A stretch of 64,000 nucleotides of DNA, taken from positions 1,006,447-1,070,446 of the forward strand of contig JAQGDQ010000013.1 of the NCBI GenBank assembly GCA_030141605.1, read 5' to 3'. Origin of the DNA: Tubiluchus corallicola. Taxonomy: Eukaryota > Priapulida > Priapulimorpha > Priapulimorphida > Tubiluchidae. The notes below the pieces were generated by a model. That model was not told where the DNA came from. It ran no database searches and was given only the letters and a program-made list of their open reading frames with translations. A program made the translations under genes and the position numbers. This document shows positions 47,701 through 56,678 of the stretch, piece by piece (position 1 is the first letter of the stretch; every line of letters starts with the position of its first letter).

Positions 47701-50700
47701 ATTACCTTAAATAATTCATTAATTAATTACCGACAAGTAATTAAATACAGTATCACAACCACCAACAACCAAATACCTTTGCAAAAGAGCAGTGACCGTA
47801 GCGATGTTTTTTAATGCCTCCGGTCCACCTGAGCTTGCACGGATCAAGTTTTCCACAGATTCCTCTCGGCCGGACAACAATTCTTCAACATTTTCTAAGT
47901 ACGTTAGTTTATCCCGCAGAGCCTTTGCCTCTTGTTTAGCGTTTTCTCCGTCTTGCGCTTTCCTTTGCAAGAAGCCGAGTTGATCTTGTAGCGAATTAAT
48001 CAACTTCTCTTGTTCCAGAAACTTCTTTCGCAGTTTCTTGTTTTGTTCCTCAGCAGCCTTGCTGTTTTCTTCAAAGAGTGCTTGTTGAAGTAGAGCATTT
48101 GCTACGATATTCTCTTCAAAAAAGATATTACTTGTAGGCTTACCAACTGTTTTGCTTTAAAATGTATGCAAATAAGATGTTTTACCCCCTTTAACGACAG
48201 ACGAAAGTTAAACAGTACCAGTGGCGGCTCATGTGGAACTGCAGAACCCCTTATTTTTTACTCGATATTATTGCTAATGTTCAATATAATTTGAGGCTTT
48301 TTTGTTTAATTATTTTTTTTATACTTGTAAATACTTGTATGGAACCAGAGCATGTGACGGGACTGTGCGCTTTACAGTTTCAGTGACACTCTGGTTGGCT
48401 GTTGTGAGATAAGACGCTGCACGCAAGGTAGAGACAGTACTGTCACTCACACAGTGTCAACCAAAGAGAAAATTATTAATCTTTTCACACAAATTTAAGC
48501 CAAGAAGAATGGATTTTGTTTTTAAATGAATGAATCAATTCAAACTTAAATTAATTAATTCGATTAATGAACTGTAACAATTTAGTCTATTAGTAAGTAA
48601 AAAATATTTAATTTGTTTAGGATTTTAACAAATTCATGTATAAAGTTTCTTTTTATATGTTGGTTTCGTTTTACACGATATTAAAACAATGGCTAAAAAT
48701 TTTCCGAAGTATCATTAATTTTAGCTGCGACCCGCCACTGTACAATACACAAACACCAGGCTGCAAATTTTGACTAATGCAAACATGTTGACATTAGCAA
48801 CTAGTCTATATGCAAGAACTTTGTATAAAGATAAGATAGGAAAAAATATTTATGTAGATAAAGTTGATTGAGCAAAACCTCGTTTACAACAAGGATCTGA
48901 TTAGAGGTTGCACCAATTTAAAATTAAGAATATAAATACACTTGTACAGTGTTCCCTTACCACTTCGCGGTTCATTTATCACGGACTCACTGTTTCGCGG
49001 TTTTCAAGAATATTAATGTCAAATATTCATCGCGGTATTTTCGCTGTTTTGCGGGTTTTTGCGGGTACTCCGTCTAAAGTATTTTTGCATATGCATAGTA
49101 CGTATTGTACAGTAATGCATAAATTTGATGAATTTTGCATCATAAAAAATCACAAAATGTATAAAAACATATTAAAAATATTAATTCTAACATTAAAAGA
49201 ATATTATAAATCATAAAAATTACCATTTACAGTAAATAGTGTATTTATTTGGTGGATGAATACACACCAAAAACGAAATGTAGTACTTGCGCCCACTTGA
49301 GATGCTACTTGTCGACATGAGATTGTACACAACACACGATTAGTTGACTGATGGAAAGCAACCAACCAGAGAATGCTTAAAATAATGTATAACTACTAAA
49401 ATAAGTATAAGCGTCCCTACTTCGCGGAAATTCATTTATCGCGGGTGGGCCCGGAACGGAACACCCGTGATAAGTGAGGAAACACTGTATATGTAATAAC
49501 ACAAACACAAAATTTACAAATGCGTCATTGTCGTGTCAAACATCTTGTGACATAGACATAAAGAAAATAAACAAAAACGCACAAAAAATTAATTTCAAAA
49601 GCTAAGATTAGATCGCAAAAACAACCTAAAAAAAGCAAAAAACAAAAAAACGTAGACACGTTAACAATGGAGAAATAAAGAGCAACTGAAAAATAGTTAC
49701 ATAAGACACAGACATGCTAGTAAATCAAGCAGAACAGAAAAAAGGCAAATTAAAACTATGATAAAAACATTTACATTGAAAATCCAAAACAAAATAAAGT
49801 TAAGATTACAATTGCAAAAAACGAAGAGGAAGCAAAAAGTTTAGATATATAAAAAAATAAAAAATAAAAAAATAAAAATGGCATATGAAACATGGCTAGT
49901 ATAAACCAGAGGAGAATATTAAAAGCAAAGTGAGCAATAATAAAAAATTTTCACAAATAAAAATTAGTAAAATTAGTACAACAGTATTACTATATATATT
50001 TAAAGAAAATCGTAATAAAAAGTAGTACCTTTTTGAACTAATTGGGCTCTGATTGTTTCAAGTTCGTTAGTTAACTTGTCAAGATGATCATCATCTTTCT
50101 CATTACCATCGGGACAGTGAAAGTACAGCTTCTTCACAACACTACTCTTTAAACATCGAGATCTGCACGATGGGCAAGTCTTTGAATTATTCAACCACGT
50201 AAGTAAACTGTTGAACAGAAAAATAAAAGTGACACATCATCTATTAGTTCAGAAAGATAATTATCCACCATTCAGAATGCCTGCAGTAAACAGGTAGGAC
50301 ATCTGTGTTTTAAACGAATACAGGGTGATTTTTCATTAGTCCGATAAAAAGTATACATTTTAACACAATCAATACTGCAAAAGCATTTCTGATAATTAAA
50401 TAATAGTTAAATCTTAATTAACAGCAGGCGAGCCCAACTATTGATGACACCACAAACTAATATAGTGTGCAACAGCAAAAATATTCCACGAGCACATTGC
50501 ACGTGTTTGCAAAAGCAAAAATTAAAGTACAGTGCTACTGTGAGATATTCAGCGTGTTGTACTAAAACTAGGCAAGTTTTAAGATAAAAATTCAAATTTC
50601 AAATTTACCACTGAGCTGTCAAAGGTGTGTAGTTCGTCAAAAACTAACACATCTGAATTTAGAGGTACAGCACCTGTTTTTTGTACAATGCATTTCCAAA

Positions 50701-52759
50701 ATGCAGGCGCTAGTGTCCGTCTAGCTGGTGAATGGCGAAATGCATGTAACAGTGAAGAACTAGTGGCGCGAACGCGAAATTGTGGTCATAATTCTTTCAC
50801 GTAAGTCATTTTTGAAAAAAATAGTATGTTTTTTTTCAATATTTTAAGGAGTAGATTGTTTCGACCTACAGTTTAAGATTGCGTCTAGCTTTGCTTGAAA
50901 TTGTTATTAGTCTTGTAGCCTTAAAGATATCATTTTAGATACATCTATATATCAGAGGTCCTGTCATAACATACAATAGGTAACTACGAACATTTTTAAA
51001 ATTTTCGTCATTACTAGTGATTAACCATTTTACTTTATCGATTTCTATTTTCTATTTTTTGTGCACTTTGGCACATTGTAAGCCAAAATCTAGCACATGG
51101 CGACTAAACCTATTCAACGCTACACTTGTGGCGTCACCGGAGCGTGGTTCATTATCAAGGACATCATTCTAAGATGAGCCACTAAACCAGAAGAGACACT
51201 GTAGCCACGTTCTTGATGTATGTACATCTGGCTCTATGAGAAGAACCACCAGAATCAGTATCGTGAATGAAACAGTTCAGAGTGATAATCAGCTAGATGT
51301 TTTATTCACTGTGTGACACTGAAGTATTGCTATTTCACATAAAATCACTCATTAAAAACTGGAACGAGGATTGTATCACATATACAATTGCGAAATAATG
51401 TACCAAATAGTAGTTTTCTTTCAGGATCAGCTTTGACAGTACTCACGTGCGGTACAGTATGCTACAATGTAACAGTTAAAAATAAGAAAGTTCACATTTA
51501 TGACAACACATGCTATATAATCATGTCTTCATTAATAAGTAAGTATCAAGCCGTATCAAAAAATACTAAAACAATTATGAATACTTGTATTAATACGTAC
51601 CAGTCATAGTGAAAGGTATGGCCACCTGAATGTTACTGTTAAGGAAATTGAAAGAAATTATGTGACTATGAAAGCATGAATTGCATGCATTTTCTTTTAA
51701 TTACATACAAAATTGTGTCACAATTTGGTTCACCACATTAACCAACACACACTGGCAGGTCTTGCTTATTATGTAGATCGCTGAGGACTGTAGAGGGACT
51801 GGAACCTAGCTCATCATTGCGGGTAACCATCCTAGATAAAATTTCTGGCCTCTAAGTGTTCTGGCCACACTGGAATTCACAGATGTCCTCATTCAGCAAG
51901 GCAAATAACCAGAAGCATTATTGCAGTGTAAGTGTTCAAAACCAGTTGCCAGGTGGTCATCCCTACATTTAATAACTAGACTTGGTACTATCACAGTCAA
52001 GCACACACGTAATACATAATCATGTCTTCGTTAAAAAGTAATAAACAATTTTTTAAAGTTGCGATCACTTCGTACTTGGGAGCTCTCATTTTAAATGCTC
52101 ATTTTTCCGTCAATGACGTCGTTCATCAACTAAAGGGAAGCAATGCACTTTCAATTTTCATCTAAAGTACAATAAGTTTACGCAAAAAATTAGATAATTA
52201 ATTTAATCATATTTTAATCACATAAAGGTAAGCTTCAGAAATCTGAATTAGTTTAAGCAGAGTACGCTTGCAGAAAGCCAAGATGCACTTATGAACACTC
52301 AGGTACAGTAGTCGCTGCTGTTTTTGCAAAAATATTATTTCCATCTGCTTAAAAACAAAGACTAGACTTTGTACATTAAAAGCAACATCACTTATCAAGC
52401 TACTTGCTTTTATTACCTTAAAATGCAGAAAATTTTATTTCACGAAAGAAGAATCTTTTGATCTTCTGAATGAGTTAAGTGAGAAGCAAGAAAAATACCT
52501 AGCTAATCACGAACTTATTTGTCTGAAGATTCTGAAATTATGCTCAGCTCAGAAATTACTTAGTAACTGTAGACAAATTTATAGGTTGTATTGTCTGTAT
52601 GTAATAAGCAACAATAAGTACATTTCAGCATGCAACACAAATAAGAAAGTTCAAGCTCTAACAAGAAATTTGTCGATAACAGAAAAGGATACAAGGACAA
52701 GCCGCGATGCCACGTGTCTCTTCGAAAAACTCTGTACAAATCTGACAAACTCCTCGCAT
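38647..52759 (-). CDS. TRAIP: TRAIP, RING-type E3 ubiquitin ligase, ten exons
   Basis: Complement of join 38647-38772, 40285-40338, 41135-41248, 43405-43462, 43858-44001, 45337-45594, 47777-48113, 50029-50207, 51601-51625, 52693-52759; 453 residues (vertebrate TRAIP about 470), phases matching at all nine junctions. TRAIP ubiquitylates replisome components and helps resolve replication and crosslink blocks. Seen: an N-terminal RING-H2 with C5, C8, C23, H25, H28, C31, C42, C45 ('MRGVCQICTEFFEETRGIAA' then CPCGHTFHYDC); long coiled coils (about 75-280, including 'YLENVEELLSGREESVENLI'); 'INESPAPSTPES', which matches the vertebrate LESPAP block; 'TGYDGLGG', the conserved GFDGLGG motif; and a basic C-terminus ending VPSLNKYLSFNDDDSS. 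The RING, the TRAIP-specific blocks and the order make the call firm. Confidence 0.95.
39482..39976. mobile_element. TTAA-type MITE family A, copy 3
   Basis: Starts 'ttaaaggaaaagtcaagtc' and ends 'gacttgtcctttgctttaa', with TTAA at both ends, 495 bp. Inside TRAIP intron 9. Confidence 0.85.
39965..40300. repeat. Tandem duplication spanning the TRAIP exon 9 donor
   Basis: Two copies of 'ctttaagttttaagaaatat' ... 'aaaacaaagc' ... 'atcaaaagctgttaagac' ... 'aaaaaatacatacatta' at about 39971-40146 and 40156-40300. The right copy includes the real 5' splice site of exon 9 (GTATGT on the minus strand); the left copy keeps an identical GTATGT decoy about 148 bp away. Confidence 0.85.
40285..40338 (-). 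CDS. TRAIP: TRAIP exon 9 (54 nt)
   Basis: Acceptor 'actttctttttcag', donor AAT|GTATGT. It encodes FKTGYDGLGGTTRNIVFN, containing the TRAIP TGxDGLGG signature. Confidence 0.92.
41135..41248 (-). CDS. TRAIP: TRAIP exon 8
   Basis: Acceptor TTTTCAG, donor ACG|GTAAGT. It encodes 'KSPSQSLPVVNGLKHFSMKN' and continues to GGFSHT: a low-complexity Ser/Asn-rich linker. Phase 0 on both sides. Confidence 0.85.
41650..42209 (-). mobile_element. 5S rRNA-headed SINE-like element
   Basis: Minus-strand 42209-42091 is a near full-length (119 nt) 5S rRNA-like sequence: 'cacgttgaaaataccggttc', 'gtacttggatgggtgaccgc', 'ccaggtgctgtaggctt'. It runs directly into a GC-rich body of about 440 bp ending near 'ttccgagacagaaggatgcc' and has no T-run terminator. 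This suits a 5S-derived (SINE3-type) retroposon better than a functional 5S gene. The boundary near 41650 is approximate. It sits inside TRAIP intron 8 in the sense orientation. ORFs here are not called. Confidence 0.65.
42091..42209 (-). pseudogene. 5S rRNA-like sequence
   Basis: Contains recognisable box A-like (GAAGTTAAGGAACA), intermediate and box C (TACTTGGATGGGTGACCGCC) elements with substitutions in the middle, and no downstream T-run. Probably the promoter head of the element above rather than a working rRNA gene. Confidence 0.65.
42990..43260 (+). repeat. Possible second SINE-like segment
   Basis: 'caagtcagtgaatggatgag' followed by TGACC recalls the 5S-like box C seen at 34752-34815. 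GC is higher than in the surroundings. Weak. Confidence 0.35.
43405..43462 (-). CDS. TRAIP: TRAIP exon 7 (58 nt)
   Basis: Acceptor 'aaattctag', donor TTA|GTAAGT. It encodes YNVPMPTIKFAGKPDKLHL, completing a Glu codon shared with exon 6. Confidence 0.85.
43858..44001 (-). CDS. TRAIP: TRAIP exon 6
   Basis: Acceptor 'gatttttttcag'-like tract, donor GA|GTAAGT. It encodes 'PAPSTPESANKRVKLTDPNM' then SVDLFEEG and RPTPMTARLRKACHE. The ESPAP junction with exon 5 fixes both splice sites. Confidence 0.9.
44200..44606 (+). mobile_element. LINE-type 3' UTR and tail
   Basis: Pyrimidine-rich 3' UTR-like sequence ends in 'tttggaaataaactgaact' and short AACTA repeats to about 44604, the tail style of non-LTR elements. 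No reverse transcriptase attached. Confidence 0.55.
45337..45594 (-). CDS. TRAIP: TRAIP exon 5, coiled coil
   Basis: Acceptor TTTTGTCAG, donor AAG|GTATCA. It encodes a charged heptad region including 'INSLQEKVKLLEADLEHSES'. The donor at 45335-45336 was chosen because it gives the phase needed for SPAP. The CAG|GTGACC 70 bases further on would shift frame. Confidence 0.9.
46040..46300 (-). mobile_element. LINE C-terminal fragment
   Basis: Minus-strand reading FIYKFHHKLLPLAFSKDF ... HYARLASTNYF ... VIKLWLNIPDEFKMFNLSKF resembles the end of CR1/L2-type reverse-transcriptase proteins (YKxHH...NTRxA...LWNxIP). Truncated. Confidence 0.65.
46697..47391. mobile_element. Pogo/Tigger-like MITE, degenerate
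   Basis: Left end 'caataagtccttgcttaac' and right end (inverted) 'cagtaaatcctcgcataac' match with a few differences. Further inside, 'gacgtttcgttttaacgac' is inverted to 'gttcgtttaacgacgtttcg'. TA follows the right end. Within TRAIP intron 5. Confidence 0.6.
47777..48113 (-). CDS. TRAIP: TRAIP exon 4, coiled coil
   Basis: Acceptor 'atatcttttttgaag', donor AAG|GTATTT. It encodes 'NALLQQALFEENSKAAEEQN' through 'LENVEELLSGREESVENLIR' to VTALLQ. The second block aligns with the vertebrate TRAIP coiled coil (MEQIELLLQSQ...). The phase joins LVQK-E from exon 3. Confidence 0.9.
48219..48740. mobile_element. hAT-like MITE
   Basis: Left end CAGTGGCGGCTCATG, right end CGACCCGCCACTG, with flanking 8-mers 'aacagtac' and 'tacaatac' (6 of 8 identical). 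522 bp, no transposase. TRAIP intron 3. Confidence 0.7.
48947..49487. mobile_element. Pogo/Tigger-like MITE
   Basis: CAGTGTTCCCTTACCACTTC at the left end; the right end inverts to CAGTGTTTCCTCACTTATC, flanked by TA on both sides. 'ttcgcgg' and 'tttatc.cgg' motifs near both ends are typical of Tigger/pogo non-autonomous elements. TRAIP intron 3. Confidence 0.85.
49488..50028. other. A-rich part of TRAIP intron 3
   Basis: A-rich with AAATAAAAA runs near 49840-49880. No further feature. Confidence 0.6.
50029..50207 (-). CDS. TRAIP: TRAIP exon 3, end of RING
   Basis: Acceptor TTCAACAG, donor AAG|GTACTA. It encodes LLTWLNNSKTCPSCRSRC, 'KSSVVKKLYFHCPDGNEKDD' and ELETIRAQLVQK, matching the final CxxC zinc pair and the start of the coiled coil. 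Confidence 0.93.
50325..50900 (+). repeat. Dispersed repeat family C, copy 2
   Basis: Collinear with 34995-35420, with extra sequence of about 190 bp at roughly 50456-50645. TRAIP intron 2. Confidence 0.78.
51601..51625 (-). CDS. TRAIP: TRAIP exon 2, 25-nt micro-exon
   Basis: Acceptor CATTCAG, donor TG|GTACGT. It encodes the RING core: with split codons it reads CGHTFHYDC. The upstream 'ccttaacag' would put TAA in frame, so the acceptor 8 bases further in is used. Confidence 0.9.
52035..52320. repeat. MITE family A, copy 4, degenerate
   Basis: Contains 'agttgcgatcacttcg', 'tcaatgacgtcgttcatc' and 'gaattagtttaagcag' blocks of the family. The ends are eroded. TRAIP intron 1. Confidence 0.65.
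52693..52759 (-). CDS. TRAIP: TRAIP exon 1, start codon and first RING Cys pair
   Basis: ATG at 52757-52759; 'MRGVCQICTEFFEETRGIAA' plus CP; donor T|GTATCC. No in-frame continuation is needed upstream. Confidence 0.9.
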
Positions 52760-55247
52760 AATTGCCAACACCGTAACTTCTATAAGCAATGTACAGCATA
52801 CAATACAACCATTTTACATACTCAAAGGTAATTTAGACCAGAGTTACTATGGATCGATGAGCTACTGCGCTGACAAACATAACACACGAAACACCACAAA
52901 GGCTGCTAAGACAGACAGAGTGCCATAAAGTGATTTTGTTTGATTTTTCTGAAAAAAAAACTTTCATTCCAACAACAAGGTTGATTACACTTGTGTAGTT
53001 GTTCTCTACATGGCTATTCGTGCTTCACAGCATCTCTGTATATTGCACTACTGCATACTGCCTCGCTAAGTATGGCAGCAGGTGTTCCACATCGCAGTAC
53101 ACATATGCACTGCGGCATTGTGTACCATGTCATGGTGATATACGGGGCTGTGCAGGGTTGCTGCCGTTTATACGATGGCTATCAGTAAATATAATAAAAT
53201 AGAGGCTTCATACAAAAAAGAGACTACATGATAATTAAGCTTGAAAAAATTGTGAACTGAAAACAGTATTGCCAACCAGTGGGAAGTAAAAAACATTTGA
53301 TTTTGTCGTAGTCTGAAACATATTGATTGCAGTTTTTTTGAAAAGTACTCATAAAAGAATAATTTCAAAAAAGTATACTCATGATGACGATAACAAAACT
53401 TTGTTGGGAGTGGAGTAAGACACTAGCCAAAGTAGGACAATTGGTGTACATGGGCTGCCCAAGTAAGGCACTAGAGACAAGTCACGAATTGAGTTGTTAA
53501 CCGTGGTGGTAGCATCTGTTGTCATTGTTTATTTAACAACAATAATTGAAAACGTCAATACACATTGAATAATTTATCATACATTTGATAAAATAAAAAA
53601 AATATTCTGAGCTAATAGAACGGTCAATATTAAATTTGGCTTAGATGTTAATCTTTTGAAGTAAAATAAGCCCGCTTTTTAGCCAGTTCCAACATTTGGT
53701 TAAAGTATAACATTTTTATTTGGTCTCATTTCGCACACAGGTGATTCATTTCACTACCTCTTCATCAAATATTTGTTTCCTCTAAAGTATGTGCCCTACA
53801 TTGGCTAGTGAGCCATGTACTGTCGTTTGGTATACAAAATACTGAGCCATTCAACTCTCTGTTACAATACTGTCCGGATTATTGAAATTAATAGTCTTTG
53901 CCTTTCCTAAATGTTAAAACTTACTTTTTCGTGTTGTGAAGGTTTATCAGCAACTGTTTCATGGAACTGGTGAGAGAAATCGCTAGTGCTCTACTTCGGC
54001 TAGTGGAAATTAGCGACATTTTACTGTGTTTTGATAAATTTAATTTTACACTTATTAATGTCACCTTTTGGGGTTATAGTTACTTATTAAGTGTATATTG
54101 ATAATAATTTGCTGCAATTACGCAATAATTTTGCAGTTTGGGAGAAAATACAACAAGTTAGTAAAAATAATTAAAAATAAAATAAAGTTAGAACTTTCAA
54201 CTTTCAGCACGATGCCTTCAGCATTATATAAAACGGCAAACCTGGGACTGCGTTACATGTCGATCAAGAGCAAACATCCCATGTAGTATTGCAATTATGA
54301 CGGAGCATGAGCAATAACTCGATCTTTGAAAAGAGTTACTGCTTAACACAGAGAACCTCGTGTAAATAGGTCAATTCATTCATTAAACACTCTGCTGCAC
54401 GACTTATAAGTTGTGGTTGTCTATTCTAAAACTAATCTGAATTTCCGAAAGACCGAAATAACCACATTTTGATTTTCGTAGCGAAACAAAATTCAATAGG
54501 AGAAATCATCAGGATTACACTGAATAATTTTGCGTGACGTCATGGATGAAGTAGCACAGATAATAATATACTGCCTACGCCGTGCTGCAATAATAATTGC
54601 CAGTTATACTGTCATTGAGACCCAATATTCGTAAGATGACCAGCCTGGAACGTTATGTATAACTAACAACCACAGTGAAAATGCTGCGTGTTATTTAATT
54701 CATATTAAAAATAACATTATCTCAATAGTGTCAAGCTACTCACTTAATACCAATTTTTCATGAATAGCTTAACTATAAATTACATAAATTTACACTTGTC
54801 AGTAAACAGCTTTCATAGCAAAAATAAACTGCAATCATAAGAAGCTTTCAGACATTTTTATATTGTCTAAGTATGTAAAAAGAAAGACTGTCTAATTTTA
54901 GTTAATTTATACACTTATCAAATTGTTACAAAAAAATTATTATACACTCTGTGTATCATGTATTATATTTGTATTATCTTTGTTACCAGAGGTCTTTTTG
55001 TATCAGTTTTACTTCCAAAGATTGTAAAATAAATATGCTTAAACTAAACAAAAGAGAAATAAATGTGGTACCAAAGAAATAATTCACATTATACAACCAA
55101 GCAGTATAATTATGTTATATATTCAAGATTATTTCCATACATTCACTTACTTATATATTATAAATCACATTTCTAAGATATCACTGACTCAACTGGTTAG
55201 CCAAGAACAACAAGAAAAAATCTAGTAGCATTAAAAGCAACTACTAT
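52760..55247. other. Between TRAIP and TEFM
   Basis: No further gene seen. It holds long-TIR MITE family D copy 1 and AT-rich sequence. A 24-codon ORF at about 54211-54286 (MPSALYKTANLG...) in good start context has no family match. Confidence 0.55.
53408..54010. mobile_element. Long-TIR MITE family D, copy 1
   Basis: Begins 'gtaagacactagccaaagta' and ends near 'gctctacttcggctagtgg'. The interior is collinear with 58505-59262, including 'cgtcaatacacattgaataa' and 'cacaggtgattc'. Termini eroded. Confidence 0.75.
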
Positions 55248-56267
55248 TTATCTGTCCTCTTTTGATGGCTTAAAAATAACAGTTTTATAAAAAGCAAGAG
55301 CATCTAGAAAACAGCCACACATCTGTTCACGCTCCACTGAGTTCATGCTTAAGTAATTATCGATTAAATGAGGCGGAACTTTAACACTTACATCACACAC
55401 TGTCTTTCCACCTAATAAATCCTTTAAAATATTTTGGCCACTAATGGCTTCATTTCCGATCAGCATGTCAAAATACGAACTAGCTGCATCTTTCTTAAGG
55501 ACAAATAATCGCTGATTTTGGACAACTTTGGTGTGTTCGCAACTGTCATTGGTTACAGGGGAGTTCAAGAATACAGCCAACATGGCTTCAACGGTTCGCA
55601 AGTTCAGTATCAGCGCAAACATATGTGGCTTCATTTGATAACGAAGCAGCTTGTTTTCCATGATGTAGATATCTGCAACTGGTAATCTTTTCACAAATTT
55701 CTGCACTGCGAGCAAAAAATTTACATGATCGTATTTAGGAGCTGTTTTTCCAAAGAGAAGTTCTTGCTTCCAATCTAAAACTCTGAAACTTCTATCTAAG
55801 TGAGCTAAAGTTATGTAGTCTTGGCGCAAGCTCATGGCAACCAAAGATTTCGCATTCTGGCATTGAGAAGCTGAAATGGGAGGGCTCGTAGCAATGGTTC
55901 GAACCTTTGCTCTCTTGCTGGTAAACTTCTGAGACAATAACGCTGAACACATGCTTTGAACTGTCTTAAAGCTAATTCTGTCAAGATTTAGCAGCTCGGC
56001 AATGCTTTCAAATTTTCTTTTTGCTCTATACTGTATAATTTTCTTTGCCTGCACTTGCGAGATTCCACCATACTCATCCAGTTCTTGTAAACTTGCACTA
56101 TTTAATGTCGTAATTATAGCACGTTTTTCTTCAGTTGAGTATAATGCTTCTGCTTCATTGACCAATGCCTCAAACTTTGTTCCTTCGTGTCCAGGGGATA
56201 AGCGCAAACAACGTTTTGAAATCACACCCGTTCTTAGAGATGCTTGAAGCAACTTCAGATACTTCAT
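55248..56267 (-). CDS. TEFM: Mitochondrial transcription elongation factor TEFM
   Basis: 339 residues from the first in-frame ATG (56265-56267); stop TAA at 55248-55250. TEFM binds mitochondrial RNA polymerase (POLRMT) and raises processivity in the matrix. Seen: a basic, acid-free N-terminus (MKYLKLLQASLRTGVISKR) typical of a mitochondrial presequence; a helix-hairpin-helix region ('LNSASLQELDEYGGISQVQA', 'KRKFESIAELLNLDRISF'); then the family's degenerate RNase H-like domain with 'AHLDRSFRVLDWKQEL', 'RLPVADIYIMENK', 'RTVEAMLAVFLNS' and a C-terminal 'FLDALAFYKTVIF'. Single exon. The frame is open 5' to 56384, so a longer N-terminus via an upstream exon is possible. Human TEFM is about 360 residues. 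Confidence 0.93.
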   Translation of the reverse strand: MKYLKLLQASLRTGVISKRCLRLSPGHEGTKFEALVNEAEALYSTEEKRAIITTLNSASLQELDEYGGISQVQAKKIIQYRAKRKFESIAELLNLDRISFKTVQSMCSALLSQKFTSKRAKVRTIATSPPISASQCQNAKSLVAMSLRQDYITLAHLDRSFRVLDWKQELLFGKTAPKYDHVNFLLAVQKFVKRLPVADIYIMENKLLRYQMKPHMFALILNLRTVEAMLAVFLNSPVTNDSCEHTKVVQNQRLFVLKKDAASSYFDMLIGNEAISGQNILKDLLGGKTVCDVSVKVPPHLIDNYLSMNSVEREQMCGCFLDALAFYKTVIFKPSKEDR

Positions 56268-56368
56268 TTTGCTGTATTTGTTTGACAACTCTTTCAAATT
56301 ACTTGGGTGAAGTGCACGTCTAATACTACTAATCAATTTCAAACATGTTCTTGTGTCTATTGAAAAAC

Positions 56369-56370
56369 CT
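56369..56370 (-). promoter_or_regulatory. Candidate splice acceptor between COX19 and TEFM
   Basis: Minus strand 'gtgctacag' then GTTTTTC, 27 bases after the COX19 stop and about 100 bases before the TEFM ATG. It could receive a spliced leader or an upstream exon shared with COX19. The pyrimidine tract is weak. Confidence 0.35.
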
Positions 56371-56395
56371 GTAGCACTCTTACACTAGCTTCATT

Positions 56396-56653
56396 TCATT
56401 CACTTGAAGAATCCAGGTCACTGTAACCGAGTTTTGACCATTCTTCTTTAGACATTAAGTTGTTCTCCATTCTGCAGTGGAAATAATCCTTTGCTTCATT
56501 TCTACAAAGATTGTTGTTGCCACCATTTTGACGCAAGCAAAACATGTATTTCAACATGAACTGTTTGCACTCTCCTTCGTGATCTAGAGGAAAACTTCCC
56601 TTATCTGGAGCCTTGGGTTTAAATGCCTTCTGACCAAATGTTGTTGCAGACAT
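56396..56653 (-). CDS. COX19: Cytochrome c oxidase assembly factor COX19
   Basis: 85 residues. COX19 is a twin-CX9C protein of the intermembrane space and cytosol, needed for copper delivery and cytochrome c oxidase assembly. Seen: 'KAPDKGSFPLDHEGECKQF', nearly identical to the family core; a first CX9C pair in ECKQFMLKYMFC; a second in CRNEAKDYFHC; and the C-terminal LGYSDLDS. Start ATG at 56651-56653. An acceptor 'tctatttacag' ends at 56679, 26 bases upstream, so the 5' UTR is spliced and the first exon is unlocated. The stop lies 128 bp before the TEFM ATG on the same strand. Confidence 0.97.
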   Translation of the reverse strand: MSATTFGQKAFKPKAPDKGSFPLDHEGECKQFMLKYMFCLRQNGGNNNLCRNEAKDYFHCRMENNLMSKEEWSKLGYSDLDSSSE

Positions 56654-56678
56654 ATTTTGCGTAATCCGCTGATACAAT

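Noticed and set aside
51626-51633. Acceptor 'ccttaacag' for the TRAIP micro-exon
   Set aside because: It would add TAA in the required frame; the next AG, 8 bases on, gives CGHTFH.
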